Origin: CAYNVS01 sp964400725
GTDB taxonomy: Bacteria > Myxococcota_A > SURF-8 > CAYNVS01
Direction of reading: 5' to 3'
DNA: 35,814 nucleotides
Assembly: GCA_964400725.1 (NCBI GenBank)
Contig: CAYNVS010000035.1
Location: 1 to 35,814 of the forward strand
Part shown: one piece after another, positions 7,586-15,827 of the stretch
Layout: every line of letters starts with the position of its first letter
Numbering within the stretch: position 1 is the stretch's first letter
Made by a program: the position numbers and the translations under genes
Notes under the pieces: generated by a model
What the model saw: the letters and a program-made list of their open reading frames with translations, nothing else
Database searches by the model: none
What the model was told of the DNA's origin: nothing

Positions 7586-8143
7586 TTACAGCTTGCCGCG
7601 AAGAAGCTCGCGGACTACCAGCTTGCCATAGTCCCACATTAAGACGAAAACGCTTTTGAAGTCAAGGTTGCTAAAGAAGTTGTCGGCCAAACCGGTCGGC
7701 AGCATTAGCGGAATCGGTCCTGTCGCGTATTCAAGCATCCAAGCGTGATCCTTCACGCAGTACCCTTTGCTTGAGCCGCGTTTCAACAAGGCTTTGTCTC
7801 CGGGTTTAAAAACGGTAGGGACGAAATCTCCTTCGTAATAGGTAAGCATTTCGCCGTCTATCATAAAGTCGTACACGTCGCTTGAATATCGTCCGGAGTG
7901 CCCTTCGGTGCCTATCGGCGTGCCGAAGAAAATAAGGTATTCCGTCAGCGAGCCGTAAAGAAGCGTAAGCTGCCCCATCGCGCCGCATGCGGTATTGAAA
8001 ATCCACCGCCGCTCCATGCGTATGCGCCCCGGATGACGGCGGTTAAGCTCCTCTTGTATGGTCTTGAACATATCTTCGTACGGCAGCCCTATGCCCATTT
8101 TAGCGATTTCGTGCAATTCTTCCGGCGTAAACAGTTTGCTCAT
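7586..8143 (-). CDS. Bacterial ERG2/sigma-1 receptor family protein, soluble form
   Basis: This 185-residue product aligns by eye along its full length with the ERG2 C-8 sterol isomerase/sigma-1 receptor family. The clearest block is FFGTPIGTEGHSGRYSSDVY (72-91), against human FGTALGSRGHSGRYWAEI. LNRRHPGRI (33-41) matches LRRLHPGHV, and WMLEYATGPIP (135-145) matches WMVEYGRGVIP. The two key acidic residues of the human ligand pocket, Asp126 and Glu172, correspond to Asp92 and Glu138, both pairs 46 residues apart. The N-terminal transmembrane helix of the human protein is absent; this protein starts just after it. The two C-terminal helices (LPTGLADNFF onward) remain. A cytosolic or peripheral cupin-fold isomerase or ligand-binding protein is likely; the substrate is unknown. 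AAGGAG lies 11 bases before the ATG, and a good promoter precedes it. Confidence 0.9.
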   Translation of the reverse strand: MSKLFTPEELHEIAKMGIGLPYEDMFKTIQEELNRRHPGRIRMERRWIFNTACGAMGQLTLLYGSLTEYLIFFGTPIGTEGHSGRYSSDVYDFMIDGEMLTYYEGDFVPTVFKPGDKALLKRGSSKGYCVKDHAWMLEYATGPIPLMLPTGLADNFFSNLDFKSVFVLMWDYGKLVVRELLRGKL

Positions 8144-8174
8144 AAATTAATCCTGCTCCTTCCCTCTCGTAAAA

Positions 8175-8202
8175 ATTATAACGCCTGCGCAACCGTTGAC
8201 AA
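8175..8202 (-). promoter_or_regulatory. Promoter of the ERG2/sigma-1-like and flavin reductase operon
   Basis: On the minus strand TTGTCA (8202-8197) and a perfect TATAAT (8180-8175) are separated by 16 bp. The predicted start is near 8168, giving a 25-nt leader that contains the Shine-Dalgarno sequence. This is the best-matching -10 box in this part of the window. Confidence 0.65.
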
Positions 8203-8365
8203 TTTAAAACTATTTCATGCCAATTCGCATACGTCAATATTTTACCGGCGGAAGTCTCAAAATGATTATTTTTGCCGGCAAGCCGCCGGACGGATTGAAA
8301 ATGAACGGCTCGTCCGGTACGCGGCGAGTATATTTGCGGAATGGGCAAATTTCCTTAAACAAAAC

Positions 8366-8393
8366 TTGTAAATTCCGCTCAATTTTATATAAA
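8366..8393 (+). promoter_or_regulatory. Promoter of the TPR lipoprotein gene
   Basis: TTGTAA (8366-8371) and TATAAA (8388-8393) are 16 bp apart. The predicted start near 8400 gives an 18-nt leader holding AAGGAGG. It faces away from the ERG2-like operon promoter within the same 274-bp gap. Confidence 0.55.
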
Positions 8394-8417
8394 TTGTTAT
8401 TTATTAAGGAGGATTTC

Positions 8418-9233
8418 GTGCGTTTTCGCAATTTCGCGGCGTTTTTGGCGCCGTTTACGTTACTGCTTGCGGTTTCGTGCGCTGAAACGAAACCCGTTAT
8501 TAGGGATGACAAGGAATGCGTAGAACCGCAGTCGTCGGCGGAATACGAGCAAAGGCTTTTTGCCGCCAACCGCGCCGCGTCCGCCGCCGATTTCTACTTG
8601 GCGGGCATGGCCGCGCTAGACGCCGGAGAGCTTAAAACGGCGCTGGCGTCTTTTAAAAAGGCCGCTTTATACGACGAATCTTGGCCACTTCCCGCCATTG
8701 AGGCCGCGTTTCTTTCCGCCGCGCTCGACGATCCAGCAGAAGCTCTGAATTTGGCTGAAAAGGCTCGCAAGCTCGCGCCGAAAAACCCCAGAACCCCGCG
8801 TCTTCTCGGCGGTCTGCTGCTTGCCGCCGGAGGCGACTGCGCTAAGGCGTACGAATTAATATCCGAGTCCATGGCGATGCGTCCCGGCGACGAACAATCC
8901 TGCTTGCCGCTTTTAATCGACGCCGCGATTTGCGCGAAAAAATACGGCGAAGCCGAGAGCGCGCTTAAAACGGCGATTGAGAAAAATCCGGCGGAAATTT
9001 CAAATTTTATAAAATTGGCGGCGGTTTACGAAGCCACAGGCAGACTAGACGAAGCCGAAAAGGCTCTGAAGAAAACCGTGGAATTAAGCGGCGGCAAACA
9101 GGCTTTTAAAAGCGAGCTTTACCGTTTTTACTTGCGGAACGGCATGGAAAAGAAGGCCGCGGACGAGGCGAAAAAAATAAACGAAAAAAAGCCCGGCAAA
9201 AAGATGAGGCCGCTGAAACCGTCGAAAAAGTAG
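8418..9233 (+). CDS. TPR-repeat lipoprotein (GTG start)
   Basis: I place the start at GTG 8418 rather than at an in-frame ATG 201 bp upstream. AAGGAGG sits just before the GTG, a promoter overlaps the longer form, and the GTG start places a lipobox (LAVSC, Cys21) correctly at the N-terminus. The 271-residue product is helical, with several TPR-like units. Two clear ones are AGMAALDAGELKTALASFKK (about 63-82) and LAAVYEATGRLDEAEKALKK (about 199-218). The tail is very Lys-rich. Such proteins scaffold envelope complexes in the periplasm; no partner is identified. RNase J follows 103 bp downstream on the same strand. Confidence 0.87.
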   Translation: MRFRNFAAFLAPFTLLLAVSCAETKPVIRDDKECVEPQSSAEYEQRLFAANRAASAADFYLAGMAALDAGELKTALASFKKAALYDESWPLPAIEAAFLSAALDDPAEALNLAEKARKLAPKNPRTPRLLGGLLLAAGGDCAKAYELISESMAMRPGDEQSCLPLLIDAAICAKKYGEAESALKTAIEKNPAEISNFIKLAAVYEATGRLDEAEKALKKTVELSGGKQAFKSELYRFYLRNGMEKKAADEAKKINEKKPGKKMRPLKPSKK

Positions 9234-9336
9234 CGAATTTATTTTATTAAAAAATTTTATTTTACGCCGCGAACCCTATAAAAACGCCAACTATAAGCGC
9301 GGCAAGTAAAAGTAGAAACATCAGAAAGAGGATGAT

Positions 9337-11004
9337 ATGGCATTGAGATCGGACGAAGTGAGAATCTCGCCGCTTGGCGGGCTGGGCGAAGTCGGAATGA
9401 ATATGATGGCCTACGAGTGCGGCAAAACGCTCTTGCTCGTTGACGCCGGATGCTTGTTTCCGGAGCAGTCGCTTCTGGGAATAGACCTCATAATACCGGA
9501 TATCGCCTACCTGAGGCAAAACGCCGACAGGTTTGCCGGAATATTGGTTACGCACGGTCACGAAGACCACATGGGCGCAATCCCCTTTATTTTAAAAGAG
9601 CTGCGCGCTCCGGTTTGGGCGACGCGTTTTACTAAGGCTTTAATAGAGTCGCGGCTTCGCGAGCACGGCATATTCGACGCCGACGTCCGCACCATTTATC
9701 CCGGCGAGTCTTTCGACGTCGGTCCGTTCGGCGTTACCCCCATTTCCGTCAACCACTCCATACCGGAGGCGGTTTCATTCGCGCTGAAAACGCCCGTCGG
9801 AACGATAGTTCACACCGGCGACTTTAAAATCGACCTCACGCCGTCGGACGATTCTTTCTTCGACTTTAAAACCTTCGCCAATTTGGGCGCGCGCGGCGTC
9901 CGCCTGCTTATGATGGACAGCACGAACAGCATGATTTCCGGATACTCTGAGTCGGAGCGCGAAGTGGCTGCGTCGCTGGACAATATTTTTAACGCGACTA
10001 AAGGTCGCATACTGGTAACGCTCTTTTCGAGCGCGATACCGCGCATCATCTCGCTTTTAAAAATCGCGCAGCGATACAAGCGCAAGGTTGCGGTGGCCGG
10101 ACGCTCGCTCGAATCGAACCTGAAGACCGCGCGCCAGCTGGGCATAATCGACGCGCCCGACGACCTTTTCATTCCCATCGACGAAATCAAAGGGTACGCG
10201 CCGCACCGTTTACTGGTAATATTAACGGGAAGTCAGGGCGAAGCCCGCAGCGCGCTTGCCCGCGTCGCCTACGAAGAGCATCCTCACGTTAAAATTCTGC
10301 CGGACGACCTGATAATTTTCTCATCGAGGCAGATACCGGGCAACGAGCGCGCCATTTTTAACATTATAAACCACCTTATGACGCTTGGCGCCAACGTTCA
10401 TACGCAGCTTGGCAAGAGGCTCGTTCACGCCTCAGGCCACGCCTGCCGCGGCGAGCTGCGCACCATGATAGAGCTGACTAAACCGGAATTTTTCATACCG
10501 ATTCACGGAGAGCCGCACCATCTTGCCACAAACAAGCGTCTGGCCGAAGAAATGGGCGTCGAGCCCGACAACGTACGAATGATACGAAACGGCGATTCGA
10601 TTGTTTTAACCCACGACGGCATGTACGGCGAAGAGCCGGCGCCGGTAGGAAGAGTTTACGTTGACGGCCGCGGAGTCGGCGACGTGGAAGAGCCGGTGAT
10701 AAGGGACAGGCTCAAGCTGGCGCAAACCGGTTTGGTCATTTGCGCGGTCGTCGTAGAGTCGCGCAGCTGGAAAATTCTTTCCGGCCCCGACTTCATACAG
10801 CGCGGCTTCACCGGCGAGGCGAACATGGAAGAACTCGAACAGGACGCGAAGACGCTGGCGACGCAGACGATAGAAACTCTGCGCAAAAAGCCGCAGGCCG
10901 ACATACCGGCGCTTGAGGAGGAGTTGCGCGTCGCGCTGCGCCGCTTCTTTAACCAGAAGTTTGACCGCAAACCGGTAGTGATACCGATAGTTATCGAAGC
11001 GTAA
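9337..11004 (+). CDS. rnj: Ribonuclease J
   Basis: This 555-residue protein is a metallo-beta-lactamase/beta-CASP ribonuclease of the RNase J family, which degrades and matures RNA by 5' exonuclease and endonuclease activity. The N-terminus has the family start RISPLGGLGEVGMN. The zinc motif HGHEDH is at 73-78, and further ligands lie at NHSIPEA, HTGDFKID and DSTNS. The beta-CASP region contains GSQGEARSAL and PGNE. HASGHA followed by FIPIHGEPHH is the second metal segment. A C-terminal domain of about 100 residues is present, so the length is normal. AGAGGA precedes the ATG. The next lipoprotein gene starts 3 bp after its stop, suggesting coupled translation. Confidence 0.95.
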   Translation: MALRSDEVRISPLGGLGEVGMNMMAYECGKTLLLVDAGCLFPEQSLLGIDLIIPDIAYLRQNADRFAGILVTHGHEDHMGAIPFILKELRAPVWATRFTKALIESRLREHGIFDADVRTIYPGESFDVGPFGVTPISVNHSIPEAVSFALKTPVGTIVHTGDFKIDLTPSDDSFFDFKTFANLGARGVRLLMMDSTNSMISGYSESEREVAASLDNIFNATKGRILVTLFSSAIPRIISLLKIAQRYKRKVAVAGRSLESNLKTARQLGIIDAPDDLFIPIDEIKGYAPHRLLVILTGSQGEARSALARVAYEEHPHVKILPDDLIIFSSRQIPGNERAIFNIINHLMTLGANVHTQLGKRLVHASGHACRGELRTMIELTKPEFFIPIHGEPHHLATNKRLAEEMGVEPDNVRMIRNGDSIVLTHDGMYGEEPAPVGRVYVDGRGVGDVEEPVIRDRLKLAQTGLVICAVVVESRSWKILSGPDFIQRGFTGEANMEELEQDAKTLATQTIETLRKKPQADIPALEEELRVALRRFFNQKFDRKPVVIPIVIEA

Positions 11005-11007
11005 TTT

Positions 11008-12159
11008 ATGCGCCCGACGCATATCGCCATCGCGGTATTTACCTTTGTTTTTGCGGCAAGCGGACTTGGCTGTAAACTAGCCGCCGACCGCGGAACCGGC
11101 GGAAAGACGCCGGAGAAAGGAAAAATTGCGGTAAAAACGCGCCTCGATTTTACGGACAGCGGCTCTTTGCGGGCAAAATCAATCGTCGGAACCGGCGGAT
11201 ACTCGTTCGCGATGTTTGCGATAGACTATGCGATTAATAAATCGCCCGAACCGGTTTCGCGCCGTCCGCCCGAAGAAATATACTCGCCCTACAATCCAAG
11301 CGGCGAATACTCGCTTAACGTTTGGTACGATTCCGAAGCGCCGGCGGAGGCGAACAAGTTCGACCTCTTCGTCAAAATATTCGGCGAAAATTCCGTTTAC
11401 CCGATTTACAGCGGCTTTGTAAAAGGCGTTGATTTATCTCAATATACGGGCTTTGGCGGCGATTGCGACGAGACGGAATGCGCGGACGAAGGCGAAACTG
11501 AGGCGGAGATAATAATTAAAATGAAGCGCGGCGACTCGGACTTTGCTCCGCTGGTTTACGCCGGAGCCGACGTTTACGCGGGCTATTACGGCGAAATAGT
11601 CTTCGACGCGTCGTACTCCTTCGACCCAGAGGCTAGACCGCTGATTTACTCGTGGAAAATCGAAATGAAAAAGCCGGACGACGCGGAATGGCGGAACGAT
11701 TATCTAGGCGTCTCAGTCGTTTATCTGGTCAAGCAGTCGCTTTTAATTTACGCTCCGCCGTTCGACGCGACGATTAGAGCCTCGCTGTCGGTCGCCGAGA
11801 AAAACGACGACGGAACGGCCGGACAGGCTTCCGAAACCGTTTACATGTACGCGTTTGTCGGTTCGTGCGACGCGCAAATAAACGGTCAAACCGTTTACAA
11901 GTGCCTCGACGAAGACTTAACCGTTGACTGCCATGCCGATACCGGTTACTGCGAATCGCAGGGATTTCCGACCGAGGCGAATTACTGCGACTCGTTGATG
12001 CTTGCGGGTTATTCATACTGCGACGGAAGCGAACGGTTCGTAGTCTGTAAAGGCGACGAGTGGGTGGCGACGCCGTGCCGCAACTCTGCGTGCGAAAAGA
12101 CCGGCGCGACAACCGCTGCCTGCGCCCCTTCCGCGGACGGCGACGCGGAAGGCGGGTAA
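11008..12159 (+). CDS. Lipoprotein with a PKD-like domain and Cys-rich C-terminus
   Basis: The 383-residue product has a signal peptide ending in the lipobox SGLGC (Cys22). Residues of about 185-275 (YAGADVYAGYYGEIVFDASY, then DPEARPLIYSWKIEM) have the PKD/Ig-like beta-sandwich pattern, in which a DPE..PLIYSWK strand follows an FDASYSFD turn. The C-terminal 110 residues hold about 12 Cys, probably paired outside the cytoplasm, and the protein ends in a short acidic tail (DGDAEGG). There is no enzymatic motif and the function is unknown; an outer-membrane or surface adhesion or scaffold role is a guess. It starts 3 bp after the RNase J stop without its own clear Shine-Dalgarno sequence, so expression probably depends on RNase J translation. 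Confidence 0.82.
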   Translation: MRPTHIAIAVFTFVFAASGLGCKLAADRGTGGKTPEKGKIAVKTRLDFTDSGSLRAKSIVGTGGYSFAMFAIDYAINKSPEPVSRRPPEEIYSPYNPSGEYSLNVWYDSEAPAEANKFDLFVKIFGENSVYPIYSGFVKGVDLSQYTGFGGDCDETECADEGETEAEIIIKMKRGDSDFAPLVYAGADVYAGYYGEIVFDASYSFDPEARPLIYSWKIEMKKPDDAEWRNDYLGVSVVYLVKQSLLIYAPPFDATIRASLSVAEKNDDGTAGQASETVYMYAFVGSCDAQINGQTVYKCLDEDLTVDCHADTGYCESQGFPTEANYCDSLMLAGYSYCDGSERFVVCKGDEWVATPCRNSACEKTGATTAACAPSADGDAEGG

Positions 12160-12182
12160 GGATTAGACAAACTCGTTAAAAC

Positions 12183-12225
12183 TATAATAATTATTTGTCC
12201 GCTTGACAAACGGCCGCAAATTTGC
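12183..12225 (+). promoter_or_regulatory. Promoter/operator region of the kce-kdd genes
   Basis: The 102-bp gap holds a TATAAT (12183-12188) without a good -35, and a perfect TTGACA (12203-12208) without a good -10 at the right distance. A 10-bp palindrome GCAAATTTGC (12216-12225) directly follows the TTGACA. The layout suits a regulated promoter, but the start point is ambiguous. Confidence 0.35.
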
Positions 12226-12261
12226 AAAAGTTTATCAGCTTTTTGAACGTAAGGTGTCATC

Positions 12262-13119
12262 ATGGATAAAATTATCATAACTGCGGCCATTTGCGGCGCG
12301 GAAGTTACCCGCGAGCAATCCCCTTACATACCCATAACGGCGGAGGAGCTGGCCCTCGAGGCCAAGCGGTGCGTCGATGCAGGAGCCTCGATTATTCACC
12401 TGCACGTCCGAAGGGACGACGGCTCTCCCACGCAGAAATTGGAGTATTTTCAAAAGGCTTTCGCCGCAATAAAGCGCGTTTGTCCGGTTCTTCCAATCGT
12501 TCAACCGTCCACGGGCGGAGCAGTCGGCATGACGTTCGAGGAGCGCGGCGAGCCGCTTGCCTTAATGCCGGAAATGGCGACGCTCGACTGCGGCACGGTC
12601 AATTTCGGAAACGAAATTTTCGTCAACGATTTGCCGATGATGCGCAAATTCGCAAAAAAAATGCAGGAAAACGGCGTTTTGCCGGAGCTCGAAGTCTTCG
12701 ACGTGGGGCACATACACAACGCCATTTTGCTGAAAAAAAAAGGCTTGCTAGGCCGCATGCACTTCGACCTCGTGCTAGGCGTTCAGGGAGCTATCAACGC
12801 TTCGTGGCAGTCGTTGGCCTGCATGGTAGGCGCGCTCCCCGCCGAATGCACTTACACCGTCGCCGGCATAGGACGTTATGAAACGCCGCTTGCCGCAATG
12901 ACTATAGCCATGGGCGGCAACGTTCGAGTAGGCCTCGAGGACAACATTTTTTATTCCAAGGGGCGCCTCGCAAAAGGCTCTTACGAGCTTGTCGAACGCG
13001 TCGTCCGTCTCTCGCGAGAAATAGGCCGAGAACCGGCCTCGATTGAAGAAACCCGCGAAATACTCCGCATCCCGACCGATAGATGCAAATCGGTCAAATT
13101 CGAGACCGGAGATTCGTGA
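12262..13119 (+). CDS. kce: 3-keto-5-aminohexanoate cleavage enzyme (BKACE family)
   Basis: This 285-residue member of the beta-keto acid cleavage enzyme family carries the zinc-binding HLH as His46 and His48, the numbering of the characterised lysine-fermentation enzyme. It also has GLEDN with Glu226, and QPSTGG (81-86) for substrate contact. Kce condenses 3-keto-5-aminohexanoate with acetyl-CoA to give acetoacetate and 3-aminobutyryl-CoA. The family includes members with other beta-keto acids, so the kdd gene 112 bp downstream is what supports the lysine assignment. AAGGTG lies before the ATG. Length is typical. Other pathway genes (kamA, kamDE, kal) are not in this window. Confidence 0.9.
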   Translation: MDKIIITAAICGAEVTREQSPYIPITAEELALEAKRCVDAGASIIHLHVRRDDGSPTQKLEYFQKAFAAIKRVCPVLPIVQPSTGGAVGMTFEERGEPLALMPEMATLDCGTVNFGNEIFVNDLPMMRKFAKKMQENGVLPELEVFDVGHIHNAILLKKKGLLGRMHFDLVLGVQGAINASWQSLACMVGALPAECTYTVAGIGRYETPLAAMTIAMGGNVRVGLEDNIFYSKGRLAKGSYELVERVVRLSREIGREPASIEETREILRIPTDRCKSVKFETGDS

Positions 13120-13158
13120 GAACCCGCCGAAATAAGTCCGCTTAAAAAGCCGACAATT

Positions 13159-13200
13159 GTCCGATGATTTTAGCGCTTTGCGCGCCGGACGGTTTTATTT
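13159..13200 (+). other. Weak inverted repeat with T tract between kce and kdd
   Basis: GTCCG (13159-13163) can pair with CGGAC (13186-13190), with an inner GCGC-TTT-GCGC stem, followed by GGTTTTATTTT. An asymmetric internal loop makes it weak. It could be a partial terminator lowering kdd relative to kce, or a processing site. Confidence 0.3.
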
Positions 13201-13231
13201 TACGCAATATATTTCTGCAAAGGAGCTTACA

Positions 13232-14278
13232 ATGACCGAACCCAAAGGAAACAAATACGGACTGCATAGAGTAATCGAGCCCGCGGGCGTTTTGCCTCAG
13301 CCCGCCAAAAAAGTAAACAACGACATGAGCGTTCTTTACGACAACGAAATAATGTGCGAAGTCGATACGCTTAACGTGGACAGCGCGAGCTTTCATCAAA
13401 TAAAAGAACAGGCCGGACGCGACCCGGAGAAGATTAAAGAAATCATGCTGAGCATAGTGGCCGACGCGGGCAAGCACAAAAACCCCGTAACAGGTTCGGG
13501 CGGCATGTTCATCGGCAAGGTTAAAAAAATCGGAAGCGCTTTAAAGGGAAAAATCGACCTGAAGGAAGGCGACAAAATCGCCTCGTTGGTTTCTCTCTCG
13601 CTGACTCCGCTTAAAATTTACGAGATACTGAGCGTTAGCGCCGACAGCGATCAGGTGAAGGTTAAGGCCGACGCCATTTTGTTTGAAAGCGCGATTTGGG
13701 CGAAACTGCCCGAAGACATGTCCGAGTCTCTTGCGCTTGCGGCGCTGGACGTGGCGGGCGCGGCGGCGCAAACCGCGCGGCTGGTAAAGCCGGGCGACAC
13801 GGTTCTGGTTATCGGCGCCGCGGGCAAGAGCGGCCTGCTGTGCTGCTATGAGGCGAAGAAACGCGCGGGCATTTCCGGCAAAGTAATTGGCACGAAGAAC
13901 TCTCCGGGCGGCGCGGAAGTCATTCTTAACGCCCCGTTCGTGGATGAAGTGATTTACGCCGACGCTCGTCAGGCGGTCGATTTAATGCAGAAGGTCGAGG
14001 CCGTTACCGACGGCAAGATGTGCGACGTCGTTATAAACTGCGTCAACATGGAAGACTGCGAGATGGGCTCCATCCTCGCGACGAAGGACGGCGGAGTGGT
14101 GTATTTCTTCTCCATGGCCACCAGCTTCACAAAGGCGGCTTTGGGCGCGGAAGGCGTCGGCAAAGACGTAAGCATGATTATCGGCAACGGATACGTTCCC
14201 AATCACGCGGAATGGACGCTGCAAATTCTGCGCGAGAGCGAGTATATCCGCAATCTCTACGAGAAAAAATATAAATAA
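13232..14278 (+). CDS. kdd: L-erythro-3,5-diaminohexanoate dehydrogenase
   Basis: I choose ATG 13232, giving 348 residues, because AAAGGAG lies eight bases upstream and the protein then begins MTEPKGNKYGLHRVI, typical of the family. The longer frame from 13157 runs through untranslated sequence. Kdd oxidatively deaminates 3,5-diaminohexanoate to 3-keto-5-aminohexanoate with NAD+, the step directly before Kce. A medium-chain-dehydrogenase-like layout is visible: a GroES-like N-terminal half, then a nucleotide fold at VLVIGAAGKSGLLCCYEAKK. Pairing with kce is the usual lysine-fermentation arrangement. A strong terminator follows. Confidence 0.92.
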   Translation: MTEPKGNKYGLHRVIEPAGVLPQPAKKVNNDMSVLYDNEIMCEVDTLNVDSASFHQIKEQAGRDPEKIKEIMLSIVADAGKHKNPVTGSGGMFIGKVKKIGSALKGKIDLKEGDKIASLVSLSLTPLKIYEILSVSADSDQVKVKADAILFESAIWAKLPEDMSESLALAALDVAGAAAQTARLVKPGDTVLVIGAAGKSGLLCCYEAKKRAGISGKVIGTKNSPGGAEVILNAPFVDEVIYADARQAVDLMQKVEAVTDGKMCDVVINCVNMEDCEMGSILATKDGGVVYFFSMATSFTKAALGAEGVGKDVSMIIGNGYVPNHAEWTLQILRESEYIRNLYEKKYK

Positions 14279-14301
14279 ATTTTAACTAGCCTGACAACGC
14301 G

Positions 14302-14335
14302 TCCCCCTTGTCCAACCGGCGAGGGGGATTTTTTT
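14302..14335 (+). terminator. Rho-independent terminator after kdd
   Basis: TCCCCCT (14302-14308) pairs with AGGGGGA (14322-14328) around a 13-nt loop, and a run of seven T follows. It has no matching T tract on the other strand, so it serves kdd only. Confidence 0.9.
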
Positions 14336-14379
14336 GTTTAAATAAAACCGCTGAGCCGCAGAAGCCTTAAAATAATAAA

Positions 14380-15618
14380 TTAGTTCTTCGCGCTTTCTGC
14401 GGAATCTACGTCCAATCGCATAAGCGGCGGCAAAGCGATGAGCGCGAGCGGAATTGTAATGAAGAAGAAGGTCGAGTAACCAAGGTTTTTAGCCATGTAG
14501 GTAGATACCGGACCGAAGAGCGCGCCGCCCAGCCCGAAGAAACTCGTAAGCAGCGCGTACTGCGTCGCCGAGTAGCTTTTGTTGCAAAGGCTCATAAGAA
14601 ACGCCAGCAAAGCCGCCGTTCCCATGCCGCCGAAAAAGTTTTCCATGCCTACCGCCGCGAACATAAAAGGAACGCTCTTGCCGACCAGCGTAAGACCCCA
14701 ATATCCGGCGTGCGCGCAGCCCTGAAGGCAGCCGAACATAAACAGACCCTTTTTAATTCCGAAGACGCTCGTGGCCATGCCGCCGATGAACGCGCCCGCA
14801 AGCGTGGCGACGAGTCCTACGGTCTTCATACCTATTCCTATGTCTATCAGCGAGTACCCTTCGTCAACGAGGAAAGGCTGAATAACGGTGTTGGCCATGT
14901 TGTCGCTCGCCTTAAATAAAAGGATAAAAAAGGCGATTTCAATCACGCGGGGGGTTTTAAAAAAGCTCGCAAGCGGCTTAACTATCGCATCGGCGAGGCT
15001 CGCAGGCCTTGGAGCCGTCTCGGCAGGTTCCTTGTTAAGCAGAGTAATCGGAATGAAAATCAAAAACATCGCCGCCAGCGAAGAAAAGACGACGCTCCAC
15101 GGCGCGTACGCCGCCGCCGCAATCGCCACTCCGCCGCCCACGAGCATGGCCACCCGGTAGAAAGCGACGCGCAGACCGTTCACGCTGCCGTATTCGCTTT
15201 TTTTCATGCTCTCCACCGCAAAGGCGTCCAACGCGATGTCTTGAGACGCTGAAAAGAATGCGACGAGAAATACGGTCATTCCAACCAGCCAAGGGGAAAC
15301 AGTAGGGTTGAGCCCGGCAAGACACAATACCGACGCGGCCAGCGCGGCTTGGAAAAAGCAAATCCAGCCTCGCCTTCTCCCCGGCGGTATCGGGGAATAG
15401 CGGTCGATTACCGGCGACCATAAAAATTTAAGCCCCCACGGCAGGCTCGCAAGCGAAAACCAGCCGATAGTCTGCAAATCGACGCTCTGCGTTCGCAGCC
15501 ACGTCGGCACGGAGCCTTTAACCAGCGCCAGCGGCAGTCCCGACGCGAAAGACAACAGCGCGAGCATTAATATTCTCCCGTTAGCCGCCGCCTTTAGCGA
15601 TTCTCGAAATCCGGCCAT
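14380..15618 (-). CDS. ampG: AmpG-family MFS permease (probable muropeptide importer)
   Basis: The 412-residue product has about 12 hydrophobic segments. It shows AmpG/PAT family signatures: FASGLPLALVKGSVPTWL near the start, FSLASLPWGLKFLWSPVIDRYSP (54-76) and the cytoplasmic GRRRGW after it, then FSASQDIALDAFAVE (121-135). AmpG carries GlcNAc-anhydroMurNAc peptides into the cytosol for cell-wall recycling, fitting the envelope theme of neighbouring genes. Some relatives carry acetyl-CoA or other solutes, so the substrate is inferred. The Shine-Dalgarno match is weak, but a well-matched promoter lies upstream. It is convergent with kdd and divergent from the FKBP gene. Confidence 0.85.
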   Translation of the reverse strand: MAGFRESLKAAANGRILMLALLSFASGLPLALVKGSVPTWLRTQSVDLQTIGWFSLASLPWGLKFLWSPVIDRYSPIPPGRRRGWICFFQAALAASVLCLAGLNPTVSPWLVGMTVFLVAFFSASQDIALDAFAVESMKKSEYGSVNGLRVAFYRVAMLVGGGVAIAAAAYAPWSVVFSSLAAMFLIFIPITLLNKEPAETAPRPASLADAIVKPLASFFKTPRVIEIAFFILLFKASDNMANTVIQPFLVDEGYSLIDIGIGMKTVGLVATLAGAFIGGMATSVFGIKKGLFMFGCLQGCAHAGYWGLTLVGKSVPFMFAAVGMENFFGGMGTAALLAFLMSLCNKSYSATQYALLTSFFGLGGALFGPVSTYMAKNLGYSTFFFITIPLALIALPPLMRLDVDSAESAKN

Positions 15619-15680
15619 TTGTCTCGACTCTCAAAGGTTTCAGCCGCCGCGTTAAATAATTAGTTTAACGATAATGAAGA

Positions 15681-15709
15681 ATAATAATAGGAAAGTTATA
15701 GAATATCAA
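15681..15709 (-). promoter_or_regulatory. Promoter of the ampG-like gene
   Basis: On the minus strand TTGATA (15709-15704) and TATTAT (15686-15681) are separated by the optimal 17 bp. The predicted start near 15674 gives a leader of about 56 nt. Confidence 0.6.
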
Positions 15710-15777
15710 TTTAAATTTAAAGGTTTTGCGGAAAAGCTCTGACTTGTCCCCAATTTGTATAAAAATGCGCGGTATAA

Positions 15778-15827
15778 GCGTTTTTTCTTAAACGCGGATA
15801 AATCAGGATAGACTCATCCTGTTTTTT
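15778..15827 (+). terminator. Orphan terminator-like double hairpin upstream of the FKBP gene
   Basis: GCGTTT (15778-15783) pairs with AAACGC (15790-15795). CAGGAT (15804-15809) then pairs with ATCCTG (15816-15821) and six T follow. No plus-strand gene precedes it, so it may end a small RNA or act as a leader attenuator for the FKBP gene. Confidence 0.55.

Noticed and set aside
8217..8417. N-terminal extension of the TPR lipoprotein frame from an ATG at 8217
   Set aside because: It would hide the signal peptide and overlap both promoters; the GTG at 8418 has a strong Shine-Dalgarno sequence.
9262..9321. Short minus-strand frame encoding about 19 hydrophobic residues (MFLLLLAALIVGVFIGFAA) before RNase J
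   Set aside because: It looks like a tiny membrane peptide, but has no Shine-Dalgarno sequence or promoter and lies in a leader region; coincidence is likelier without conservation data.
13157..13231. N-terminal extension of kdd
   Set aside because: The ATG at 13232 has AAAGGAG upstream and gives the family-typical N-terminus.
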